Shown piece by piece: positions 34,357 to 42,258 of a stretch of DNA of 64,000 nucleotides. The number at the start of each line of letters is the position of its first letter. Within the stretch, counting starts at the first letter, position 1. Both the position numbers and the translations under genes were made by a program. The DNA is from CAYHCE01 sp964355015 (lineage in GTDB: Bacteria > Cyanobacteriota > Cyanobacteriia > PCC-6307 > Cyanobiaceae), in the NCBI GenBank assembly GCA_964355015.1, contig CAYHCE010000002.1, positions 108,673-172,672 on the forward strand. Direction: 5' to 3'. The notes below the pieces were generated by a model. The model was not told the origin of the DNA, ran no database searches, and saw only the letters and a list, made by a program, of their open reading frames with translations.

Positions 34357-36204
34357 TTAGGAAAGAGCCTCCGCAGGCCGGACACCCGGTGGGCAGGGGG
34401 GCTCGCTGCCCTGGGCCAGGTGCACGGCCGCTCCCCCGAGGCCGAAGCAGGCATGCACCGCCTGCAGGGCCTTGACGCCATCGGCCTCGGCCACCACGCA
34501 GCTGGTGCGAATCTCGCTGGTGGCGATCATCTCGATGTTGACGCCTGCCTCCGCCAGAGACCGGAACATGCGGGCCGCCGTGCCCGGAGTGCAGGGCATG
34601 CCGGCCCCCACGGCACTCACCCGGGCGATGGCGATTCCTTCCTCGAAGCGGGCCGCCGGCCACTGGGCCAGCAGGGGCTGCAGGGCGGTCCTGGCCCGCA
34701 GCAGATCGTCTCGCCGCAGGGTGAAGCTCATGTCACGGCTCCGCTCGGCTCCGCTGCCGAGGGTGCGTTCAGACTGCACGATCGTGTCCAGGCTGATGCC
34801 GGCATCCGCCAGTGCCCGGCAGATGGCGGCGGCGGTGCCGGGGCGGTCGGGAACCTGGCGCACCGCCACCTGGGCCTGGTTCCGGTCCAGGGCCACGCCA
34901 CGCACAGGCGGATCCGTCAGGTTGCAGGGGGGTGGGTTCTGGCGGAGCTGCTGCTCCTGCAGTTCGAACACGTCGGCGGTGGCCCGCAGAGCCCGTGCAC
35001 CCTGGCTGCCCTCCACCAGGCAGCTCACCTTCACCTCGCTGGTGGCGATCATGCGCAGGTTGATGCCGCAGCGGGCGAGGGTGTCGAACAGGCGGGCTGC
35101 GATCCCCGGACGGCCCAGGATCCCGGCCCCGGAGATACTGAGCTTGGCCAGTCCCGCCTGGGCGGTCAGGGCCGTTTCGTCCACCTCCAGGTCCCGCAGC
35201 AGGGTTCGGCAGACCTCACCGGCCGCCTGCATCTGCTCGTCGGCCACGGTGAAGGCGATGTCGTTGCTGCTGCCTTCCTGGGTGGCCTGAACGATCAGGT
35301 CCACGTTGAGGCCAGCGGCTGAGAGGGCCTCGAACAGCTGGGCTGCGATCCCTGGCCGGTCGGGCACATGGGTCAGGGCGAGCACCGCCTGGGCCTGCTC
35401 CAGTTCGGCCCCGTCGACGGGTTTGCCCAGCTCCAGCCCCTCGCTGCCGATGCGCCGCTGGATGCCGCTGGTGAGGCGGGTGCCCGGGGCGTCGCTCCAG
35501 CTGGAGCGCACCACCAGGGGAACCCCGTAGTTGCGCGCGATCTCCACAGCCCGAGGATGCAGCACGGCCGCTCCAAGGCTCGCCAGTTCCAGCATCTCGT
35601 CGCAGCTCACGGCCTCCATCAGCTGGGCATCGGCCACCTTGCGGGGGTCGGTGGTGAGAACGCCGGGCACATCCGTGTAGATCTCACAGGCCTCGGCGCC
35701 CAGGGCGGCCGCCAGGGCCACCGCCGAGGTGTCCGATCCGCCGCGACCCAGGGTGGTGATCTCGGGGGTGCCGGCACTGCCGCTGCTGGTGCCCTGGAAG
35801 CCTGCCACCACTACCACCTGGCCAGCGTCGAGCAGCTTCTCCAGCCGGTCGGTGCGCACCTCGAGGATCCGGGCACGGCCATAGGCCGATTCAGTGACGA
35901 TGCCCACCTGGGGGCCCGTCATCGAGACCGCCGGCACGCCGATCGCGTGCAGCGCCATCGCCAGCAGCGCGATCGACACCTGCTCGCCGGTGGCCAGCAG
36001 CATGTCCATCTCCCGCTGCGGCGGCTCGCTGCAGAGCGCCCGGGCCAGGGAGTTGAGTTCATCGGTGGTGTGGCCCATGGCCGACACCACGATCACCAGG
36101 TCGTGGCCTTCTTCCCGGCTTGCTGCAATCCGCCGCGCCACCGCCTGGATCCGCTCCACGCTGCCGACGGATGTGCCCCCGAACTTCTGAACCAGCAGGG
36201 CCAT
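34357..36204 (-). CDS. lysC: aspartate kinase with four ACT domains
   Basis: LysC phosphorylates aspartate, opening the pathway continued by asd and dapA here. The 615-residue protein has the kinase domain (MALLVQKFGGTSVGS, TLGRGGSDTSAVALAAALGA) followed by four ACT domains in two pairs, seen in RPGIAAQLFEALSAAGLNVD, RPGIAARLFDTLARCGINLR, RPGTAAAICRALADAGISLD and TPGTAARMFRSLAEAGVNIE. The doubled ACT set is a known cyanobacterial form and implies feedback control by lysine and threonine. It lies 35 bp downstream of holA. Confidence 0.97.
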   Translation of the reverse strand: MALLVQKFGGTSVGSVERIQAVARRIAASREEGHDLVIVVSAMGHTTDELNSLARALCSEPPQREMDMLLATGEQVSIALLAMALHAIGVPAVSMTGPQVGIVTESAYGRARILEVRTDRLEKLLDAGQVVVVAGFQGTSSGSAGTPEITTLGRGGSDTSAVALAAALGAEACEIYTDVPGVLTTDPRKVADAQLMEAVSCDEMLELASLGAAVLHPRAVEIARNYGVPLVVRSSWSDAPGTRLTSGIQRRIGSEGLELGKPVDGAELEQAQAVLALTHVPDRPGIAAQLFEALSAAGLNVDLIVQATQEGSSNDIAFTVADEQMQAAGEVCRTLLRDLEVDETALTAQAGLAKLSISGAGILGRPGIAARLFDTLARCGINLRMIATSEVKVSCLVEGSQGARALRATADVFELQEQQLRQNPPPCNLTDPPVRGVALDRNQAQVAVRQVPDRPGTAAAICRALADAGISLDTIVQSERTLGSGAERSRDMSFTLRRDDLLRARTALQPLLAQWPAARFEEGIAIARVSAVGAGMPCTPGTAARMFRSLAEAGVNIEMIATSEIRTSCVVAEADGVKALQAVHACFGLGGAAVHLAQGSEPPCPPGVRPAEALS

Positions 36205-36239
36205 CCCGGTCTGCGCGTGAAGGTGGTGTTCTGCGTTGA

Positions 36240-37208
36240 TTATCGGGTTGAGGTCAGCAGCAACCCATCGCGGAAGGCATCGCCGGCCTCGGCGCCGCGC
36301 TTAAGTGTCGCCTCCACCTCCAGCAGTTGGCCAAGCAGCTGCAGGAACCGACCGGGCTGACGCCCGCGGATCTGGCGGCGCATCACGTAGATCCGCTTCG
36401 GGTTGCCGATGCCGGCCGCTTTGGCGATCACGGCCACGTCCTGTTCGCCGGTCTTCTCAAGCAGGCTGACCCACAGCCAGCCCCGGATCTGGCTCGTCAG
36501 TGCCGCCACGATCCTCAGGGCCGGTTCCCCTGCCAGGAGCAGATCGTCCACCAGCGCGATCGCCTCGCCCGCCCTCCCTTCCAGCAGGGCATCACCCACC
36601 GCCAGGCTGGTGGTGCAGTGGCTCCCCACCAGGGCAGCCACGGCTGCCGCGTCAATGGGCAGGTCGCCGCGGTAGAGCGCCAGCTTCTCCAGTTCGCTCG
36701 CCAGGCGGGAACTGTCGCTGCCGATCGCCTCCGCCAGGGCTGCAACGGCGCCCTGCTCCAGGGTCAGCCCCAGCGACCGGGCCGTGGCCGCCACCAGCTC
36801 CAGCTGGCCGGCCCCATCCCAGACCGCCGGCAGCAGGAAGCTGCGCTCCTCGGCCAGCTTGCGCAGGGCCTTGGTGGTGCGCAGCCGGGCGTCCGGCTTG
36901 CCCGGACTCGCCAGCACCAGATGGCAGCGCTCCGGGATGACAGCCAGGCCCTCCTCCAGCCGCTCGGCCAGATCGGCCGGGCAGGCGCTGCAGAAAGGGC
37001 TGCGCTGCAGCAGCACGACCCGGTCGCCGTCGCCGAGGGGGGGGGTGCGGGCTTCGGCGAGGGCCAGGGCGGCCTCACCCGCCTCGTTGCCGTCGAGGCG
37101 GGTGAGGTTGAGGCTGTGCCAGTCCGGATCCACCACCGCTGCGATCAGGGCCTCCACGGCCCGGTTCCGGGCGGCCTCGTCCTCCCCCCAGTAGAGATGG
37201 ATGGGCAT
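36240..37208 (-). CDS. holA: DNA polymerase III subunit delta
   Basis: HolA is the clamp-opening wrench of the clamp loader, partner of DnaX. The 322-residue protein has the N-terminal pattern PIHLYWGEDEAARNRAVEAL, a middle AAA+-like domain and the C-terminal collar region (SLAVGDALLEGRAGEAIALVDDLLLAGEPALRIVAALTSQ). As usual for delta it has no functional Walker A. It is 11 bp from the divergent cobH fusion. Confidence 0.9.
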   Translation of the reverse strand: MPIHLYWGEDEAARNRAVEALIAAVVDPDWHSLNLTRLDGNEAGEAALALAEARTPPLGDGDRVVLLQRSPFCSACPADLAERLEEGLAVIPERCHLVLASPGKPDARLRTTKALRKLAEERSFLLPAVWDGAGQLELVAATARSLGLTLEQGAVAALAEAIGSDSSRLASELEKLALYRGDLPIDAAAVAALVGSHCTTSLAVGDALLEGRAGEAIALVDDLLLAGEPALRIVAALTSQIRGWLWVSLLEKTGEQDVAVIAKAAGIGNPKRIYVMRRQIRGRQPGRFLQLLGQLLEVEATLKRGAEAGDAFRDGLLLTSTR

Positions 37209-37219
37209 CTGGTCTTGCC

Positions 37220-38245
37220 GTGGATCACCCGATCTTCACCGAGAGCGTGCGGCGGATCCGCGAGTGGCTGGGGCCCACAGGGCTGGAGCCGGTGCAGCAG
37301 GAGGTGCTGGAGCGTCTGGTGCACAGCAGCGGCGATCTGGCCATCGCCCCGGACCTGAGCTTCAGCCCGCACGCCTGTGCCGTGGGGATGGCGGCGCTGG
37401 CCAGTGGTGCCGTGATTCTCACCGACACGGCGATGGCGGCGGCAGCAGTCGCGCCGCTGGCCCGCCGCACCTTCGCCAATCCTGTCCGCAGCGTGCTCGA
37501 CTGGGCCCCGGAGCTGGCTCCTCCCGGCGGAACCCGCACGGCGGAGGGCATGGGGGCGGCCCTGGCAGCCTGCCCAGGGGCGGTGGTGCTGATCGGCAGC
37601 GCTCCCACGGCCCTGGAACGGCTGCTCGAGCTGTCGCTTCGGCCGGCTCTGGTGATCGGAATGCCTGTGGGGTTCGTGGGGGTGGCCGAGAGCAAGCGGC
37701 ACCTCGCAGCCAGCGACCTGCCCCAGATCCGGCTGGAGGGCAGCAAGGGAGGGGCCGGCCTGGTGGCCGCGGCCTGCAACGCGCTGCTGCGCCGTGCCTG
37801 GCTGGAGCGGCCCCCGTCCGGATCTTCGCAGGGGGCGGCTCCCGCTGCTCTGCTGGCGCTGCGGGCCCCGGTGTCGGTGGGAGAGCTGATCGACAAGCTC
37901 ACCATCCTGACGATCAAGAGCGAACGGATCGCCGATTCAGCCAGGCTCTCGAACGTGTGCCGGGAACTCGAGGCCCTGGCGCGGGAGGCGGAGCGGGCGC
38001 AGGTCGGCTATCCCGAGGGCGCGCTCGCCTGCCTCGGTCAGGCGCTGCTGGAGGTGAACCGGCAGCTCTGGGACGTGGAGGACGCCCTCCGCCGCTGTGA
38101 GCGGGACGGGGAGTTCGGCTCCGGGTTCGTGGGCCTGGCGCGTTCCGTCTACCGCCTCAACGACGAACGTGCCGCCCTCAAGCGCCGCATCAACGCCGCG
38201 AGTGGCTCGGCCCTGGTCGAGGAGAAGTCCTACGCGGCCACCTGA
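37220..38245 (+). CDS. cobH: precorrin-8X methylmutase fused to a C-terminal DUF6165-like domain
   Basis: The 341-residue protein starts at a GTG. Residues 1 to about 195 are CobH/CbiC, which moves a methyl group from C-11 to C-12 to form hydrogenobyrinate or its cobalt form. The catalytic His is in RLVHSSGD, and APTALERLLEL and PALVIGMPVGFVGVAESKR are clear family blocks. From about residue 215 the sequence changes to a DUF6165-like domain: APVSVGELIDKLTILTIKSE, LWDVEDALRRCERDGEFGS and SVYRLNDERAALKRRIN. CobH alone is normally about 205-215 residues. The join is in one uninterrupted frame. Its last 16 bases overlap mutS. Confidence 0.88.
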   Translation: MDHPIFTESVRRIREWLGPTGLEPVQQEVLERLVHSSGDLAIAPDLSFSPHACAVGMAALASGAVILTDTAMAAAAVAPLARRTFANPVRSVLDWAPELAPPGGTRTAEGMGAALAACPGAVVLIGSAPTALERLLELSLRPALVIGMPVGFVGVAESKRHLAASDLPQIRLEGSKGGAGLVAAACNALLRRAWLERPPSGSSQGAAPAALLALRAPVSVGELIDKLTILTIKSERIADSARLSNVCRELEALAREAERAQVGYPEGALACLGQALLEVNRQLWDVEDALRRCERDGEFGSGFVGLARSVYRLNDERAALKRRINAASGSALVEEKSYAAT

Positions 38246-41034
38246 AGGCCGACGGCCACATGGCTGTTGGCCTCGATCCGGCCGAGCACCTGCCGGGCCC
38301 GCCGCACCACCTGGGGCGGGACGCCGGCCAGTCGGGCCGCCTCGATGCCGTAGCTGCGGCTGGCCCCCCCCGGCCGCACCTTGTGAAGGAAGACCAGCCG
38401 CTCGCCCGTTTCCTCCACCAGCACCTGGAAGTTGGCCACGTTCGGCAGCAGGGAGGCCAGCTCGTTGAGCTCGTGATAGTGGGTGGCGAAAACGGCCCGG
38501 GCCCGCAACCCCTCGGCCAGATGCTCCGCCACGGCCCAGGCGATCGAGAGGCCGTCGAAGGTGGCCGTGCCGCGGCCGATCTCGTCGAGAAGCACCAGGG
38601 AGCGGTCGGTGGCGTGGTGAAGGATGTTGGCGGTCTCGGCCATCTCGACCATGAAGGTGGACTGGCCGCTGGCCAGGTCGTCGACGGCCCCCACCCGGGT
38701 GAAGATCCGGTCGGCGAGACCGAGCCGGGCCGAACGGGCAGGAATCCAGCTGCCGATCTGCGCCATCAACTGCAGCAGGCCTGTCTGGCGCAGGTAGCAG
38801 CTCTTGCCGCTGGCGTTCGGGCCCGTGAGCACCACCAGATCCGGCTGGCCCTCCTCGCCCAGGTGGATGTCGTTGGCCGTGAAGGATTCCTCCACCAGCA
38901 ACTGCTCTACCACCGGGTGACGGCCCGCCTCGATGCGCAGGCCGCGGCCGGTCGTGATCTCGGGGCGGCAGTAGCCGCCGGTGGCGGCCACCTCGGCCAG
39001 GGACGCGATCGCGTCGAGGGCTGCGACGCCGCGGGCGGCGACCCGGATCGCCGCGGCCCGCTCCCCCACCTGTTGGCGCAGCTGGGCGAACAGCTCGAAC
39101 TCCTGCTGGGCGGCGCGGGCGCGCAGCTGCAGGATCCGGCCCTCGCGGGCCTTGAGCTCCGGGGTGACGAAGCGCTCCTCGTTGGCCAGGGTCTGGCGGC
39201 GCATCCAGTGGTCGGGCACACGGGCGGCCCGGGCCCGGCTCACCGAGAGGAAGTAGCCGAAGGTGCGGTGGAACTGGAGCCGCAGGGTGGCGATGCCGCT
39301 CTGCCGCCGTTCCTCCTCCTCCTGGGCCCGCAGCCAGTCCTCCTGGTCGTCGAGACGGTTGCGCAGCCCATCCAGCTTCCCGTCCACCCCGTCGTGGATC
39401 AGGCCCCCTTCGGTGAGGCTGAGCGGTGGGGTGTCCACCAGGCTGTGGCGCAGCAGGGTGGCCAGCTCGGCCAGCTCGGCTGAGGGCTGGCGCAAGGAAG
39501 CGAACACGGCTGCGCTGGCCTGCTCCAGAAGCGCGGCGAGTCGAGGCAGACGTTCGAGGCCATCGGCCAGGGCCACCAGATCGCGGGCGGAGGCGGTTCC
39601 GGCCCCGGCACGGCCCGCCAGCCGCTCGAGATCACCCATCGCGCGCAGCAGTCGGCGCAGGGCCAGCCGCAGGCCGCGCTGCTCCACCAGCTCAGCGACT
39701 CCCGCCTGGCGGCCGAGGATCGCGTCCAGGTCCATCAGTGGTGCTTCGATCCAGCGCCGCAGCGCCCGCCCGCCCATGGCGGTCATGGTGCGGTCCAGGG
39801 CCCAGAGCAGCGAGCCCTGCAACTGGCCGTCCCGCTGGGTGTGGGTGAGCTCCAGGTTGCGGCGGGTCTGGGCATCGAGCACCAGCTGGTCGGCGGCGAA
39901 GCAGAAGGTGGGGAGGTCGAGCGGCACGTTGGCCTGGCGCTGGCCGTCGCCAGGCTGGGTGCTGTCGAGGTAGCGCAACAGGCCCCCGCCAGCCCGCAGT
40001 GCCAACGGGGCCTCGCCCAGGCCCAGTCCATCGAGGCTGGCCAGCTGGAACCTCTGCAGCAAGGTCCGCCGGGCTTCCGGGCCGGAGAAGGGTGTGAGCG
40101 GCAGGTGGGTGAGGTGCAGACCGTCGGGGGCCCAGGCGGGCGGGGCGACCTCGGCGCTGGGCCAGAGCAGCTCGGCCGGCTCCAGCTGGAGCAGCTCCTG
40201 ATGCAGCCGGTCGCTCCCCTCCCGCTCCATCAGCCGGAACTCGCCGGTGCTGACATCCGCCACCGCCAGGCCCCAGCGCCCCTTCTCCAGTACCACCGCC
40301 GCCAGCCAGTGGTTGCGGCGAGCCGCCAGCATCCCTTCCGCCAGCACTGTGCCCGGGGTGAGAATCCGGGTGATGCCCCGCTTCAGCAGGGCACCTCTGG
40401 CCGGGGTTGTCTCCAGCTGGTCGCAGAGCGCCACGCCGAGGCCGCGCCGCACCAGTTCGCCGCAGTAGCGCTCGGCGGCATGGTGGGGGATGCCGGCCAT
40501 CGGCACGCGGCCGATCGTCCGGCCGGCCTCCTTGCCGGTCAGGGTCAGCTCCAGCAGGCTGGATACCCGGATGGCGTCCTCGAAGAAGCATTCGAAGAAG
40601 TCGCCCAGCCGGTAGAGCAGCACCCGCTGGGGCTGGGCGGCCTTGAGTTCCACGTAGTGGCGCAGCATCGGCGGCAGCGCCTGCGGATCCACCAGGCTGT
40701 GGTGGTGCCAGCGGGGCAGATCGGACTCCAGGGACTCCGGCTCGGCTGCCGCAGCGTCGGCTGGCTGGCCGGCTTCGGCGCTGTGGCCATCCGGCTCTGG
40801 CCGGGTCTGGGGGGCCGCGGCGCGGGAGTGCCGCCGCGGCCGCGCCGCCGCGGCCGCTTCAAGGGCCGCATCCCCCAGATCCCCATCGCCGCCGGCATCG
40901 GCAGGCCTTGAGCCAGTGGCGGGTCGGCCGCGACGGGGCGCGGGCTCTGCCGCCGGTTCCGGATCCCCGAACAGCGTTCCCTGCAGCGCGACATCGGCGC
41001 CGGCCAGGGGCTGGAGATCGGCTTGCGCGGCCAC
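38230..41034 (-). CDS. mutS: DNA mismatch repair protein MutS
   Basis: The 934-residue MutS has the mismatch-binding domain with its conserved Phe-x-Glu (LGDFFECFFEDA), connector, lever and clamp domains. The ABC-type ATPase has Walker A LTGPNASGKSCYLRQ, the signature STFMVEMAET and Walker B VLLDEIGRGT. The GTG at 41034 is chosen because ADLQPLAGADVALQGTLFGDP resembles the N terminus of other picocyanobacterial MutS. An Ala/Arg/Pro-rich insertion of about 90 residues precedes the mismatch-binding domain. Confidence 0.95.
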   Translation of the reverse strand: MAAQADLQPLAGADVALQGTLFGDPEPAAEPAPRRGRPATGSRPADAGGDGDLGDAALEAAAAARPRRHSRAAAPQTRPEPDGHSAEAGQPADAAAAEPESLESDLPRWHHHSLVDPQALPPMLRHYVELKAAQPQRVLLYRLGDFFECFFEDAIRVSSLLELTLTGKEAGRTIGRVPMAGIPHHAAERYCGELVRRGLGVALCDQLETTPARGALLKRGITRILTPGTVLAEGMLAARRNHWLAAVVLEKGRWGLAVADVSTGEFRLMEREGSDRLHQELLQLEPAELLWPSAEVAPPAWAPDGLHLTHLPLTPFSGPEARRTLLQRFQLASLDGLGLGEAPLALRAGGGLLRYLDSTQPGDGQRQANVPLDLPTFCFAADQLVLDAQTRRNLELTHTQRDGQLQGSLLWALDRTMTAMGGRALRRWIEAPLMDLDAILGRQAGVAELVEQRGLRLALRRLLRAMGDLERLAGRAGAGTASARDLVALADGLERLPRLAALLEQASAAVFASLRQPSAELAELATLLRHSLVDTPPLSLTEGGLIHDGVDGKLDGLRNRLDDQEDWLRAQEEEERRQSGIATLRLQFHRTFGYFLSVSRARAARVPDHWMRRQTLANEERFVTPELKAREGRILQLRARAAQQEFELFAQLRQQVGERAAAIRVAARGVAALDAIASLAEVAATGGYCRPEITTGRGLRIEAGRHPVVEQLLVEESFTANDIHLGEEGQPDLVVLTGPNASGKSCYLRQTGLLQLMAQIGSWIPARSARLGLADRIFTRVGAVDDLASGQSTFMVEMAETANILHHATDRSLVLLDEIGRGTATFDGLSIAWAVAEHLAEGLRARAVFATHYHELNELASLLPNVANFQVLVEETGERLVFLHKVRPGGASRSYGIEAARLAGVPPQVVRRARQVLGRIEANSHVAVGLQVAA

Positions 41035-41181
41035 GGTTCGTCCGCCTGCTGGCGCCGATCGTAAGTGGGCTGGATGGCTGTCTCCCCCACAAGTTGTGAA
41101 GGATCCGGGGCCGGGCTCCGCCTCGGGCCAACGCTCCATGGGAGGATCGCTGTACTGCCCGTACAGGCCCCCTCAGGTCCC

Positions 41182-41370
41182 ATGCAGATCCTCAACACCC
41201 TCACCGTTCTGGCCCTGGTGGTGATGTCGTTTGCCCTGGTGGTCGCCGTCCCTGTCCTCTACGCCAGCAGCGATGACAGCGGCCGTTCCAATCGCCTGAT
41301 TCTGCTCGGAGGGGTGGCATGGGTGGCCCTCGTCCTGCTCAACTGGGGTGTGAGCTACTTCGTGGTCTGA
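41182..41370 (+). CDS. psbZ: photosystem II protein PsbZ
   Basis: PsbZ (Ycf9) is a two-helix photosystem II subunit. The 62-residue length equals the family norm. Helix 1 is TLTVLALVVMSFALVVAVPV and helix 2 is LILLGGVAWVALVLLNWGVS, with the conserved loop YASSDDSGRSNR between them. It lies divergent from mutS and immediately upstream of ribH; the psbZ-ribH pairing is one I associate with picocyanobacteria. Confidence 0.95.
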   Translation: MQILNTLTVLALVVMSFALVVAVPVLYASSDDSGRSNRLILLGGVAWVALVLLNWGVSYFVV

Positions 41371-41376
41371 ATCCCT

Positions 41377-41856
41377 TTGGCGGTTTTTGAAGGACGGTTC
41401 ACCGAGGCCAGCCGGCTGCACATCGCTGTCGTCGTTGCTCGATTCAATGATCTGGTCACGGGCAAGCTGCTCAGCGCCTGTCTCGATTGTCTGTCCCGTC
41501 ATGGCATCGACAGCACCCCCACCAGCAACCAGCTCGACATCGCCTGGGTGCCCGGTAGCTTCGAGATCCCTCTGGTGGCCCAACGCCTGGCCGCCAGTGG
41601 TCGCTATCAGGTGGTGATCACGCTTGGTGCAGTGATTCGGGGGGACACTCCCCACTTTGATCTGGTCTGCGCTGAGGTGAGCAAGGGGGTCTCCGCCGTG
41701 GCCCGCGAGACGGGCGTGCCTGTGATCTTCGGCGTTCTCACCACCGATACCCTGCAGCAGGCCCTCGAACGGGCCGGCATCAAGAGCAATCTGGGTTGGA
41801 GCTATGCGCTGCAGGCCTTGGAGATGGGCAGCCTGATGGCCGCACTGCCGGCCTGA
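41377..41856 (+). CDS. ribH: 6,7-dimethyl-8-ribityllumazine synthase
   Basis: RibH makes the riboflavin precursor lumazine. The 159-residue protein has VVVARFND, VPGSFEIPLVAQRLA, LGAVIRGDTPHFDLVC with catalytic His93, and VPVIFGVLTTDTLQQALERA. The TTG start gives the family's short N terminus and is six bases after the psbZ stop, so the two are cotranscribed. Its 3' end is overlapped by a questionable minus-strand frame. Confidence 0.96.
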   Translation: MAVFEGRFTEASRLHIAVVVARFNDLVTGKLLSACLDCLSRHGIDSTPTSNQLDIAWVPGSFEIPLVAQRLAASGRYQVVITLGAVIRGDTPHFDLVCAEVSKGVSAVARETGVPVIFGVLTTDTLQQALERAGIKSNLGWSYALQALEMGSLMAALPA

Positions 41857-42106
41857 GTGAGCCGCTTCTCCTGCAGCCGGCATTGCCGCGGCCAGCAACA
41901 GGGCCGCTCAGCAGATCGGTGACGGACCGGGCGGAGCTGATCAGCAAAAAGCCCTGCGCGGTGCGGCGGCTGGTCAACGGGAAGAACAGCTCCGTGTCAG
42001 GGAACTCCAACGGCGGGCAGGCGAGTTCTCCATCGGCGTAGCCTGCCGCGCAGAGGTTGATCAGCAGCCTGGGCTTGCCGTCGTAGGTGAGAAGGCTCTT
42101 GGCCAC
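41780..42106 (-). CDS. small hypothetical protein, C terminus possibly displaced
   Basis: A 108-codon frame starts at a GTG. Residues 1 to about 72 look like a real protein (SLLTYDGKPRLLINLCAAGY, then FFPLTSRRTAQGFLLISSAR). From about residue 73 composition shifts to Arg/Ser/Pro/Gly-rich and the frame runs antisense into the ribH 3' end by 77 bases, as a non-coding frame would. The gene may therefore have lost its natural stop. It sits exactly at the left edge of the low-G+C island. Function unknown. Confidence 0.45.
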   Translation of the reverse strand: MAKSLLTYDGKPRLLINLCAAGYADGELACPPLEFPDTELFFPLTSRRTAQGFLLISSARSVTDLLSGPVAGRGNAGCRRSGSLRPAVRPSGCPSPRPAAHSSNPDCS

Positions 42107-42142
42107 GTCAGTCGCCGTACAATCCGGACACTGGAACCGCTG

Positions 42143-42170
42143 TTGAGAAAACCTGAGACCCTCTCAATTA
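42143..42170 (+). promoter_or_regulatory. candidate promoter of the glycosyltransferase island
   Basis: TTGAGA at 42143-42148 is followed after 16 bases by CAATTA at 42165-42170, in the first A+T-rich patch after ribH and about 90 bp before the first island gene. The -35 is a fair sigma-70 match; the -10 is weak. Assignment rests on position and base composition. Confidence 0.3.
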
Positions 42171-42258
42171 AAGTGGTTTTGCGAAGCCACCCAGACCACG
42201 GGGCACTTTTCCTCCGCATCCCAATGGTACGGGCTTATCCAGATAGTCGGATTTCGTA

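Noticed and set aside
42107..42258. Direct repeat of the tRNA-Gly 3' end as an attachment site at the left island border
   Set aside because: The sequence was read for a match to the tRNA 3' end and none longer than a few bases was found.
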